NCBI GenBank assembly: GCA_016288775.1
Contig: JAEELG010000081.1
Location: 1-55,068 of the forward strand
Length of the DNA: 55,068 nucleotides
Direction: 5' to 3'
From: Bacteroidales bacterium
GTDB taxonomy: Bacteria; Bacteroidota; Bacteroidia; Bacteroidales; UBA932
The position numbers were made by a program, and so were the translations under genes. Shown here piece by piece: positions 46,614 to 55,068 of the stretch. The notes under the pieces are model-generated. The model saw only the letters and a program-made list of their open reading frames with translations. It did no database searches and was not told the origin of the DNA. The stretch's first letter is position 1. Every line of letters begins with the position of its first letter.

Positions 46614-46745
46614 TTAGTCGCCTTTCTTGTGGATATGCGGTTTCAACGAAGGAGTGTTACCAGGCGTTTCCTTATTGTCACGGCGACGTTTGTCAGGCTT
46701 CCCTGTTGACTTGGCGATAGGCTTTGGACCAGGTTTAATTCCCAT
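46614..46745 (-). CDS. small Lys/Pro/Gly-rich ORF (43 aa)
   Basis: MGIKPGPKPIAKSTGKPDKRRRDNKETPGNTPSLKPHIHKKGD on the minus strand; below ORF-track cutoff. Confidence 0.45.
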   Translation of the reverse strand: MGIKPGPKPIAKSTGKPDKRRRDNKETPGNTPSLKPHIHKKGD

Positions 46746-47078
46746 AGTTGTCAAAGATTATCAGTGGAACAATTCTGGTTTCTGGAGCCAGCCAGGCAAA
46801 CCCTCGCTTTTTAACAGGAGATTTGCGTCCCGCTTTTGCCGCAAATGTATAACCTATTTTTCATTTTTACAAGTTCTTGCGCGTTTTGCACATAGAAAGT
46901 TATCAACAACGAAATTAACAATATCGTATTTACATTTATATGTAATATCCAAAAATAGATATTAGCACAGCGCCGGCCATGCCTATCCCCGGATTTTACA
47001 TATTTGCGTAAATTCCTGAAATAAATTTGGAGAATTCGGAGAAAAACCCGACCTTTGATGTCCCAATAATATGGCTTT

Positions 47079-48434
47079 ATGATACAAGAATTCCGCGTGT
47101 CCAATTTCTTATCCTTTAGGGATGAGACCGTACTGAGTTTCGAACCTGTGGGTGACGGTCGCCGGGGTAAGGCCCCCAAAAAAGGGAAGGACCATCTTGT
47201 ATGCAAAGTCAACGACAAGATAGAACTCTTGCGGCTGGCTGTTTTCTATGGTGCCAATGCTTCGGGGAAAACCAATATCCTTAAGGCCATCAATTTCCTG
47301 GTCTTGTTCTGCAAAAAACGCGAGGCGAAAGCTAATGCTCCTACCGGCGTAACCCCCTTTATGCTAAACAGCATAACACGTAATCAGCCATCCAAGTTTA
47401 ATATCCGTTTTTTTGTTGACGGCGTGCGGTATTGGTACAGCCTGGAAATAGATCCAAGACAAGTCATCTCGGAAGCACTTTACGTGTATAAGAATAATAG
47501 TCCGCAGCCTACTTCGGTGTTTAAAAGGGCTCAGAACTCTATTGAATTCAACGCCTCCGAGAACACGATTTCAGCCACTGCTAAAGAACTGTTGCAACTC
47601 CACTGTCTCTCTAATCTTCCTTTCTTTGCATCTAAGGCCAGAGTCAATATCCAGTTGAATTACGTTGACCCTGTGATGAAATTTTTCGAGGATTCTTTCA
47701 TGGATAGTGAAATTGAGAATGATATTCTCTTTACTGCCGCAGAACAATTTGTATCAACCACTCCGGATGTAAAGGATCATATCCTTGCTTTCTTAAAGGA
47801 GGCGGATTTCAATATTTCTGGCATTACATCCCAGAAAGAAGAGGTGTTGATACCAGAAGGGCTACGTAATGCTATCCTCTCCGATTCCTCTACCCCTGCT
47901 CCAGTAAAGGAGCAATTAAAGGAAAAGGCTTCTTTCAATAGAATAAAGACTATGTTCACTCACAAGGTGAACAACAATGGCATCATTGAGGAATACGAGT
48001 TCTCCAGTCAGGAGCAATCGTTGGGCACCCGCCGTATCTTTGGTCTCGAAAGTTACCTTTATTTCATGGAGGAGACAGATAATGTGGCTATCCTGGATGA
48101 GATTGATTCTTCATTACATCCGGACCTGGTGGATTTCGTGCTCAGCAAGTTCGCCAGATACCGTAACAGTGAATCACAGTTAATAATAACAACGCACTAT
48201 ACCGGATTGCTTGACAATTCGGATTTACGTGATGATTGTTTTTGGATTACGGAGAAAGACAAGACGGGAGCTTCCTCCATTCGATCTGTTGGAAAGATCA
48301 AAGATGCTAGATTAGCATCAAAAGAAAAGGGATACCGCCGTGGGAAATTGGGCGGCACCCCTGATATCAAAAAAGAAACTGAAGGGATCTTTGACTTCGT
48401 TGAAGGAAAGGAGCTTTCGTTGTTTGACGTTTAG
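47079..48434 (+). CDS. RloA-like AAA ATPase (no adjacent rloB)
   Basis: 451 aa; FRVSNFLSFRDETVLSFEP, VFYGANASGKTNILKAINFL, VAILDEIDSSLHPDLVDFVL, LIITTHYTGLLD. Confidence 0.8.
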   Translation: MIQEFRVSNFLSFRDETVLSFEPVGDGRRGKAPKKGKDHLVCKVNDKIELLRLAVFYGANASGKTNILKAINFLVLFCKKREAKANAPTGVTPFMLNSITRNQPSKFNIRFFVDGVRYWYSLEIDPRQVISEALYVYKNNSPQPTSVFKRAQNSIEFNASENTISATAKELLQLHCLSNLPFFASKARVNIQLNYVDPVMKFFEDSFMDSEIENDILFTAAEQFVSTTPDVKDHILAFLKEADFNISGITSQKEEVLIPEGLRNAILSDSSTPAPVKEQLKEKASFNRIKTMFTHKVNNNGIIEEYEFSSQEQSLGTRRIFGLESYLYFMEETDNVAILDEIDSSLHPDLVDFVLSKFARYRNSESQLIITTHYTGLLDNSDLRDDCFWITEKDKTGASSIRSVGKIKDARLASKEKGYRRGKLGGTPDIKKETEGIFDFVEGKELSLFDV

Positions 48435-48583
48435 GTTTTCCCCGCTCCGGCACAGCGTCGCTGTCGCGCCGCAGAGCCTTCCGCTCCCCCCGCAGAGAGG
48501 CCGCACGCCAGGGCGTGCGCCCACTCTGCCTAAGCCACCGCACTCATTTCATTTTTTTGCAATTCTCGCATTTTTATTAAATG

Positions 48584-48814
48584 TCAGACATACTGGTTCA
48601 CCCTCCTATTCTCCTCAATCTTCCCAAGCAGCACCTTAAACTTCTCCACTCTCTCCCCCTTCATCTCCCCCTTATTCATCAGCTTCCTATTATGCTTAAT
48701 CCAATTAAGAATATCGTGCTCTTCTAAACGATGACGCGACGGATTTCTATGGTTCAACTCCATGAACTCCATCGCTTCCTCGTACTGCTTCATCCACCGT
48801 TCATCTTGGGTCAT
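48584..48814 (-). CDS. helicase-associated (HA)-domain stand-alone protein
   Basis: From ATG 48814: MTQDERWMKQYEEAMEFMELNHRNPSRHRLEEHDILNWIKHNRKLMNKGEMKGERVEKFKVLLGKI fits the HA repeat. Confidence 0.7.
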   Translation of the reverse strand: MTQDERWMKQYEEAMEFMELNHRNPSRHRLEEHDILNWIKHNRKLMNKGEMKGERVEKFKVLLGKIEENRRVNQYV

Positions 48815-48850
48815 TATCGTAAATAATATCAAATGATTAAAGAGCATAAA

Positions 48851-49597
48851 CTAAGATACAATCAGATGAGTAATCACTCCTGAAATGATCCCTAATACAA
48901 TTGTACCTAATACTGTTATTAGAATTAGATTTCTAACCTTACCTAGCCTGTTTAAGTATTTCACTTGCTCTCCTATTGCAAAACCTCCTTCTGGATATAA
49001 TTTCCCGACGACCCATCTTACTATAAACACTGACACTACGGCACAAATAGCAGAAATTCCATTAAGGAACAACATATTATATGTCTTATCTGCAAGTTGA
49101 GTTTTATCTGTCAGAGTAAAATAGGAAAATGCTGCTATTGCATACAATAAAATCCAAATAACAATATAAACAGGCGTTTTATGAATCCACCATAAAGGTT
49201 CTTGGGCATTCTTAACAAACTCATCAATCCTTTGGCTATAGAACACTATATCCTTCTCCTCCATATTGTTTAGGGTTAGGATACATGATTTATCAAATTT
49301 AGACAAATCGAATAAAGAGACAGAGAAGTCTTTATAGAACGAACGCTCTCGATGTTCTTTATTCCCGGAAATAACAATTTTGATAATACGCCTAGATTCA
49401 GGGTTGCTATAAGATAGGACCTCTTCTTTGTCACTCAAACTGTAGTTGGCACCATCCAATGTATATATTTTATATTCAACATCTACAAAACTGTCCTCTA
49501 TGAAAGAGGCGATATAATTAAAATGCTCCTCGTTGATAATCAATGAACGATCATAAGATTTTGTTAATTCTCCAATCATAATTCTAGTATTTATCAT
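48851..49597 (-). CDS. predicted membrane protein with cytoplasmic N-domain
   Basis: From MINTRIMIGELTKSY at 49597; RIIKIVISGNKEHRERSFYKDF; four hydrophobic segments at the C-terminus. Confidence 0.6.
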   Translation of the reverse strand: MINTRIMIGELTKSYDRSLIINEEHFNYIASFIEDSFVDVEYKIYTLDGANYSLSDKEEVLSYSNPESRRIIKIVISGNKEHRERSFYKDFSVSLFDLSKFDKSCILTLNNMEEKDIVFYSQRIDEFVKNAQEPLWWIHKTPVYIVIWILLYAIAAFSYFTLTDKTQLADKTYNMLFLNGISAICAVVSVFIVRWVVGKLYPEGGFAIGEQVKYLNRLGKVRNLILITVLGTIVLGIISGVITHLIVS

Positions 49598-50885
49598 GCA
49601 CAAACAACCCTGATATCCGCGCCAGCAACACCTCTGCCTCAACCTCAGTCTCTTTCGCCTTCACCCTCATATTGGTATAGGCAATATACACGAGGAAGGC
49701 CTTGAGAATAGCCATATCAAAACTCTCTGAAATCAAATACTCGCCATTTTGAATAAGCATGTACCCAGAAACAGCCAGAAGTACGAAGTACAGCAAATAC
49801 AAGATAAAAACCATATTACTGGGATGTGCCAGATAAAAGGCCAGTTGCTCCCTGTGCGATTCATAATCATGATTCCCCCAGTTCTTCAATGGAGAATGCC
49901 TGATAATCCATTTTGTCACAGGATAAACGGAACTAAGCACTGAGCCAACGACTATCACAATAAAAGCGATGGTCTCAGGTTTAAAAGCAAGCCATCCTAT
50001 TTTTGCTAGACCTGTCAGGATAATAGCCGGCACCCCAAAGGCAAATAAAACAATAAACAAGTAGGTCCCAGCTATCGTTATAAAAGGATGAGCCAAAGCC
50101 ACCAGCAGATAAACGAAAGCAATCGGCAACGACACTGTGTTCTTACATGCCCTCGTAACCCTTCCTGGCAACAGCCTGGCAATCCATCCCACCATCTCGT
50201 AAACAACGATATACCCTGCAATTACCAGCAATAGCCACCACCCCAATCTCATAATCAGCCATAATACACCGCAGAATGCGCCCCCGCCAACGAGAATGAT
50301 AGCAAAGATGTACACCCAAAGCTTGGCTTTAACTGGTAATTCTAACTTCTCCATGAATCTATGCCATCGCCTTGGATGAATTGTTCGTATATGCTCTTGA
50401 TTCCCGGAAACGACATGGGTTATATTGCATTCATAGTACCCTTCCGTCTTTTTATTAGGTTTATGATACTCTATAGGATACTCCCATACTTCGCCGTTCT
50501 TTAGCAAAACTAGAAAACACCTGCCTGTGATGATGGCATACGTCCCTTTAGTATCATAATGCACAAAACTCTTCACCACTTCAGTACCAGCAGCCATTGC
50601 CTCCGCCGCCACCATATCATCCATCAGTTTATGAACAGTCTTCTCTATGACCGCTTCATTCGCCTTTAAAGGAATTGTTGTCCACCACAAGAAGAGAAAG
50701 AAGAACAGAATGACGTTCGGAGCAAGCGAGTAATAGCTCCCATGAATGAAGTACTCCACCCCAGTGCCAACAGCGAGCAATATGGCCGCCAGAACTATTA
50801 TCCATGGCTTTTCAAACACCTGCCGTTCTGCAAAACGGAAGCATTTATTGCCGTTACTTGTCTGCCAACGTTCGTCCTGGGTCAT
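49584..50885 (-). CDS. predicted polytopic membrane protein
   Basis: 433 aa; many hydrophobic segments; ECNITHVVSGNQEHIRTIHPRRWHRF; overlaps the next gene by 14 nt. Confidence 0.65.
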   Translation of the reverse strand: MTQDERWQTSNGNKCFRFAERQVFEKPWIIVLAAILLAVGTGVEYFIHGSYYSLAPNVILFFFLFLWWTTIPLKANEAVIEKTVHKLMDDMVAAEAMAAGTEVVKSFVHYDTKGTYAIITGRCFLVLLKNGEVWEYPIEYHKPNKKTEGYYECNITHVVSGNQEHIRTIHPRRWHRFMEKLELPVKAKLWVYIFAIILVGGGAFCGVLWLIMRLGWWLLLVIAGYIVVYEMVGWIARLLPGRVTRACKNTVSLPIAFVYLLVALAHPFITIAGTYLFIVLFAFGVPAIILTGLAKIGWLAFKPETIAFIVIVVGSVLSSVYPVTKWIIRHSPLKNWGNHDYESHREQLAFYLAHPSNMVFILYLLYFVLLAVSGYMLIQNGEYLISESFDMAILKAFLVYIAYTNMRVKAKETEVEAEVLLARISGLFVHDKY

Positions 50886-50919
50886 TTCAAAGAATCATTA
50901 AGCATCAATCCCCGCTTCC

Positions 50920-52155
50920 TTATTCCGTTTGCTGCAATTCGCGTAGTTCTTCTTGTTTCTCTTTCAACTGCTTTTTAAGTGCAGCGTTTACTGCCGTTAG
51001 TACCTCCTTTTCAGCCTCATGCACCAATCGAGAGACCTCCCCTACGGACTCCGAGACTACTTTTACCTTGTCATGGCATTGCTGATTGGTATCAAACACA
51101 TATTGAATCTCACTAATATCCTTAAACGAGGAGGACACTTTCACAATTTCATTCATTCTCTCCAACAGCGCCCTTGAAAGCATCAGGGTTGTCTGCTGGT
51201 GGTTTAATATATCATCTATCCGTCCCTGGTACTCTTGCAGTTTAGTCAATTCACGATTACCTGTAAGGACATAATTCTTAATCTCACCAAGCTCTTTTTC
51301 TTCTTCAACACACTTCTTGGTTTGCTTTTCAACTGACTGTAGCTCTTTGTGGCAGGCATCTAAAACGCCATATCCCATTCTGTTCTTTGAAATCTCGTGG
51401 AAAGTATCTTCCTTGGTCGCTCCAGCGTACAAATACTTATCAATGATTTCATCAAATCTCCTTACAACCTTATTCCCGAAATTAAGTTTGAACAAAACAT
51501 ATAATAGAATCAAGATAGCTGCTACACAAGCAGCAAACTCGAAATCCGGTGATAGGATTTGACTCCCTGCCAATTTAAACGACTGTGTCCCAATGATGCT
51601 ATAGACACCGCCCATAATTGATTCAAAAGCCACATTCACCCAAACCCAAGGCAAAATCATCTCACTAAAGAAAGATGGCACCACCTTTTCTTTTTGGCAT
51701 AGGGCCAGAATGAGGACTATCGTGTATGCAATTATTACAGTAACCCATAGCCAGAAAACGAGGTTGCACCCATTTAATATGGCTATCATTATTGTGGACG
51801 TTATCGCACAAATATAGACAAAGACTATCTTCACTATGGGCATCACCTCCTTCATCATTCTCACCTTTGAGAAATCCACGGCTCGTTGCCGCTTAAAGAG
51901 GTTTACCCAAGAATGGTAGGTCAAGAAGAACGCAATGATAAATCCTGTGTTGTACAAGACCTTCACCACCTCTAACGAAGGGCTCTTACTCAACACAGCA
52001 TACCCTGTACATATGGCTGTAATAATTGCACCAGCTAATGCCCAATTGTTCCACCCGTGGAATTCGCTGAGACTATTCTCTCTATCCCTCTCAGAATACA
52101 GGAATGACAGGAACTCCGTATCTGACATATTTGTGATATGCTGTGTATCCTTCAT
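50920..52155 (-). CDS. predicted membrane protein with C-terminal coiled coil
   Basis: 411 aa; six or more N-terminal hydrophobic segments then ~170-aa helical region ending EAEKEVLTAVNAALKKQLKEKQEELRELQQTE. Confidence 0.65.
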   Translation of the reverse strand: MKDTQHITNMSDTEFLSFLYSERDRENSLSEFHGWNNWALAGAIITAICTGYAVLSKSPSLEVVKVLYNTGFIIAFFLTYHSWVNLFKRQRAVDFSKVRMMKEVMPIVKIVFVYICAITSTIMIAILNGCNLVFWLWVTVIIAYTIVLILALCQKEKVVPSFFSEMILPWVWVNVAFESIMGGVYSIIGTQSFKLAGSQILSPDFEFAACVAAILILLYVLFKLNFGNKVVRRFDEIIDKYLYAGATKEDTFHEISKNRMGYGVLDACHKELQSVEKQTKKCVEEEKELGEIKNYVLTGNRELTKLQEYQGRIDDILNHQQTTLMLSRALLERMNEIVKVSSSFKDISEIQYVFDTNQQCHDKVKVVSESVGEVSRLVHEAEKEVLTAVNAALKKQLKEKQEELRELQQTE

Positions 52156-52186
52156 TTCTCTTAATTAATCCAAACCTCATCCTGCC

Positions 52187-53221
52187 TCATTCCCCCTCCT
52201 CCGCTTCAATCTCCTTGGCTATCATCTTATATCTTCCCCTTATCTCTTCTCTCTGATAGAACTCCAACAAATCCATCTTGCTCAAATACCCATCCTCCAG
52301 ATACTTTGCCAGATACTTCTGGTCAAACTCTATCGAGAGCAGGCTCTTCTCTATGTTCTTCAGTATCTGCTGGTTATTCTTGATATTCATCTTCACCAGC
52401 GTCCCAATGCTCTGCACATCACGGATATCTTTCAGTAGCCGCTGGATGAGCATATTCACAAACTCCACTTCCACATTCTTCCCGTCCTTCCGCAATGCCA
52501 ACCCTCGGGCAAGGTTATACGCTACTGCCAGATTCTGGTAATCAGATGCTTCATAGTCGATAATACAGATAAAACCAATACCATCCACATACGACACACC
52601 ATCTACGGCACGCTGAATAGAAGCGTCCGCCAGCGTCTTGTCAAACACAATGATGCTCGCATTGGTATCCCTGTTCACAGTCGCTTCCAGCAACTGGCTC
52701 CATGCCGTGTCATACTTGTTCGATGCGATATCCGGCGAATCCACATCGCCCATCTTGATGCTCTTGTCAAACTTGCACTCAATGGCCACTTTCCGTCCGC
52801 TGCTCTCACCGCCGACGTATGCCATAATGTCGCCCGTCTTGTTATTCTTTAACAATCCTTTCGACGTTCCTGTCAGCGACACCACATCTCCCAGATGATT
52901 CCGCTCGATATACTCCTCCAGGAAATCAAGAATATCATTCTCAGCCGCCACACCCTTGATAGCCGTTTTATGGAACACCTCCTGCTTCATGTCAAACAGC
53001 AGTTTCAGGTTCTCCAACTGCACTCCCAGGTCATCTGTGGTCTTCGACAAGAAAGCTGAGAACCTGTCTTCCATCGTAGCCAGCACGCCTATCCGGATTG
53101 CGCGAAGCAGAGCCGCCTCGCGTTCTGTCTCCGGCAAGGAGTCAAAATATCTGTAAACTAGCTCGTCCGAGATTTCAAAACTATCAACCTGAACGCGCTG
53201 TAACTTATGGTCTATTCGCAT
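52187..53221 (-). CDS. putative PD-(D/E)XK-type nuclease associated with HerA
   Basis: 344 aa; AENDILDFLEEYIE...TGDIMAYVGGESSGRKVAIECKFDKS (E...D...ExK arrangement). Confidence 0.65.
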   Translation of the reverse strand: MRIDHKLQRVQVDSFEISDELVYRYFDSLPETEREAALLRAIRIGVLATMEDRFSAFLSKTTDDLGVQLENLKLLFDMKQEVFHKTAIKGVAAENDILDFLEEYIERNHLGDVVSLTGTSKGLLKNNKTGDIMAYVGGESSGRKVAIECKFDKSIKMGDVDSPDIASNKYDTAWSQLLEATVNRDTNASIIVFDKTLADASIQRAVDGVSYVDGIGFICIIDYEASDYQNLAVAYNLARGLALRKDGKNVEVEFVNMLIQRLLKDIRDVQSIGTLVKMNIKNNQQILKNIEKSLLSIEFDQKYLAKYLEDGYLSKMDLLEFYQREEIRGRYKMIAKEIEAEEGE

Positions 53222-53224
53222 ACT

Positions 53225-53437
53225 CTATACCTGGGAATAGCGATAGCCGCCTTTCTTTATATATGCATCAAGATACCTTCCGTGAGAATCTGCTGACATC
53301 AGCCCGTCATACAAACTTTGGGGCACATCATAATACTGATATACTGCACCCGTTTTAAACTCCACTTCCAATGTCATGCTGGAAGGGTCGTAACCGATTG
53401 ATAAAATGTGTGATGATGATACAAATTGTCTTTCCAT
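53225..53437 (-). CDS. KTSC-domain protein
   Basis: 70 aa; SSHILSIGYDPSSMTLEVEFKTGAVYQYYDVPQSLYDGLMSADSHGRYLDAYIK. Confidence 0.82.
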   Translation of the reverse strand: MERQFVSSSHILSIGYDPSSMTLEVEFKTGAVYQYYDVPQSLYDGLMSADSHGRYLDAYIKKGGYRYSQV

Positions 53438-53449
53438 AACCTTTGTCTT

Positions 53450-55068
53450 TTATAAATTGATTTGTTGTAATCGCCATGCTCTGACAATGTCCGGGTAGTC
53501 TTTTTCTTCTATGTTCAAGACATTATTCCATCCGCCCTTGTCATCCTTATCCGAGGATACTTCAGGATCATTGCTGTCTGGTCTTCTTGCCTTGTCAGGG
53601 AATGTAATATTTGCTCGCATGGGCATTCTTACTGCTTCTCCTACAATAATAGACTCTCCTGTTTTCAATATCGGGAGCATATTAATCAGATTCGATAAAT
53701 TATCCGAGACCGTATTCGCAATTATTCCTCTGTCATTTGAATTGGTAAGTCTTAATGCTATCGTTGTACCACATTGTGACAAAATTGTTGTGTCTATTTC
53801 CGATGGGCGCTGACTCACAATCATTGCGCTGATTCCATACTTCCTACCCTCTTTCACTATCCGTCTCACAATACTTGACGCACGGCTATTATTTCCACTC
53901 CCCAAATAATTATGGGCTTCCTCCATAATAATGAGTAACGGACGATTTCTTCCTCCCTGAGACAGGTTACGTCCCCAGAACAATGAGTCATACATCACAC
54001 GAAGTAGAATGCCAATAATATCATGCAGAATACTTCCTGGTACACCCGACACGTCAAAAACGGAAAGAGGCTTCTCGCCCATCCATAATTTCAGTAGGGC
54101 ATGAATGTCGTTGTCTATCTTTCCATCCTTGTCTGGTACATATCCTTCTGGCTTATATGCAAAATCAAATCTTGAGTCCGTCAACTTGGCTTGTAGTGAT
54201 ATCAATTGCCGCTTCACCGACATTGGGGTTGCAGAAAGATAGACCCTGCTCTGCTGTTGCTCCTGATATCTTGGTAAAACAAAAGGTTCTATGCTGCCCG
54301 TACATTTCGAGCCATCTGCGTCTTGAGCAAAAGCCTCCGTTGTTTTTGTCTCATCAAAATCTTCATAGATGGCACAGAACTTTTGACCTGTTCCAGTACA
54401 AATATGAGTAGAAAACATAAGCCGATACAAATGAAGGAACAATCGTTTCAGACTGAATGGTATTGGTGTATCCACAGTAATTGCATCCTTGCTCAGATAT
54501 GAGAACAGACCAGGATTCTTCTCAACTGTTAGTTTTTTCAGAGCCAACACCATTTCAGACAGCGGGAATCGGTCATTGTCAGAAACATCGCCAAATGCAA
54601 AACTCACAAATTCATCAAAACTCATTGCCCAATAGGGAACTACAAGTTTATGCTCAGTGGCATCCTCAGGGGTTATCCTGAATATATTTGCCCTGTCCTT
54701 AAACGTCTTGCCATATTCGCCATGTATATCCATCAGAATAATACGGGAAGATGGAAATTTTTGTTGGTCTATCAGCGTATTCACCAATCCGGCAACTGTT
54801 GTAGATTTGCCGGTGCCCGTAGAGCCAACTATAGAGCAATGCCTGCTTACCAACTTATTCACATCCACCAGCGCAGGTATATTCTCTGCTCCTGAGATGG
54901 TTCCTACAGAGACGAATTCTGAACCTTGCTGTCTTCCATATATGTTAACCAAATCCTCTTCCGTCACAATATGAACTTCCTGCACAATCGTCGGGTACCG
55001 CGATATCACAGGTACAAAAGGTTGCCCCAATGCTCTCGCACCTGCCGACGGAACAGTCACCCACCGGA
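53450..55068 (-). CDS. HerA-like ATPase (DUF87), 5' end off the window
   Basis: HCSIVGSTGTGKSTTVAGLVNTLI (Walker A), ILMDIHGEYG, LLIIMEEAHNYLG (Walker B), SAMIVSQRPSEIDTTILSQCGTTIALRLTN. The GTG at 55060 is not clearly the true start; the frame is open to the edge. Confidence 0.88.
   Translation of the reverse strand, partial: RWVTVPSAGARALGQPFVPVISRYPTIVQEVHIVTEEDLVNIYGRQQGSEFVSVGTISGAENIPALVDVNKLVSRHCSIVGSTGTGKSTTVAGLVNTLIDQQKFPSSRIILMDIHGEYGKTFKDRANIFRITPEDATEHKLVVPYWAMSFDEFVSFAFGDVSDNDRFPLSEMVLALKKLTVEKNPGLFSYLSKDAITVDTPIPFSLKRLFLHLYRLMFSTHICTGTGQKFCAIYEDFDETKTTEAFAQDADGSKCTGSIEPFVLPRYQEQQQSRVYLSATPMSVKRQLISLQAKLTDSRFDFAYKPEGYVPDKDGKIDNDIHALLKLWMGEKPLSVFDVSGVPGSILHDIIGILLRVMYDSLFWGRNLSQGGRNRPLLIIMEEAHNYLGSGNNSRASSIVRRIVKEGRKYGISAMIVSQRPSEIDTTILSQCGTTIALRLTNSNDRGIIANTVSDNLSNLINMLPILKTGESIIVGEAVRMPMRANITFPDKARRPDSNDPEVSSDKDDKGGWNNVLNIEEKDYPDIVRAWRLQQINL

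Noticed and set aside
48340-48639. 99-aa plus-strand ORF after the RloA-like gene
   Set aside because: Overlaps the ATPase 3' end out of frame and runs through a low-complexity GC-rich segment; no family support.
40150-55068. CRISPR array, retron or CBASS cyclase in the island
   Set aside because: No spaced direct-repeat array, reverse transcriptase or CD-NTase motif was found on reading both strands.
55058-55068. Treating GTG at 55060 as the true HerA start
   Set aside because: Frame stays open to the edge and only ~79 residues precede Walker A, so the gene probably continues outside the window.

Overview
This is a chromosomal window from a Bacteroidales-type bacterium, judged from gene content and TTTG-N19-TAnnTTTG promoters. 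It has two parts. Positions ~1-40,150 are GC-rich, densely packed core and metabolic genes: gyrA start, Clp-N-only protein, nucleoside phosphorylase, DUF4293, LytTR regulator, fabF, prfA, tcdA, S9 peptidase, DUF2207/LemA, recG, tRNA-Ser, radical SAM maturase, GT2, cstA, galM, a Tat-type FAD oxidoreductase, a trpB2-like gene, a compact aromatic-amino-acid operon, rubredoxin, a VTC/DUF4956 cluster, Wza/Wzz-like export genes, AGCS and CDF transporters, and a UDG-family protein. Positions ~40,150-55,068 are AT-richer accessory DNA that looks like a defence island: an OLD-like ATPase-TOPRIM, an AAA ATPase/TOPRIM pair, an MBL-fold/membrane-protein pair, an orphan RloA-like ATPase, and a seven-gene same-strand run of HerA, KTSC protein, PD-(D/E)XK-like nuclease, three membrane proteins and a helicase-associated-domain protein. 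The strongest leads are: (1) a classical ribosome-stalling Trp attenuator upstream of trpB2, with a WW leader peptide not in the ORF track and mutually exclusive hairpins; (2) unusual fusions in the shikimate operon (chorismate mutase-AroB and AroE-AroK); (3) the HerA/nuclease/membrane-protein operon as a candidate undescribed defence system; (4) the ATPase modules bracketed by near-identical terminator repeats; (5) several repeat and palindrome oddities. All family calls come from reading motifs by eye; no database search was run.
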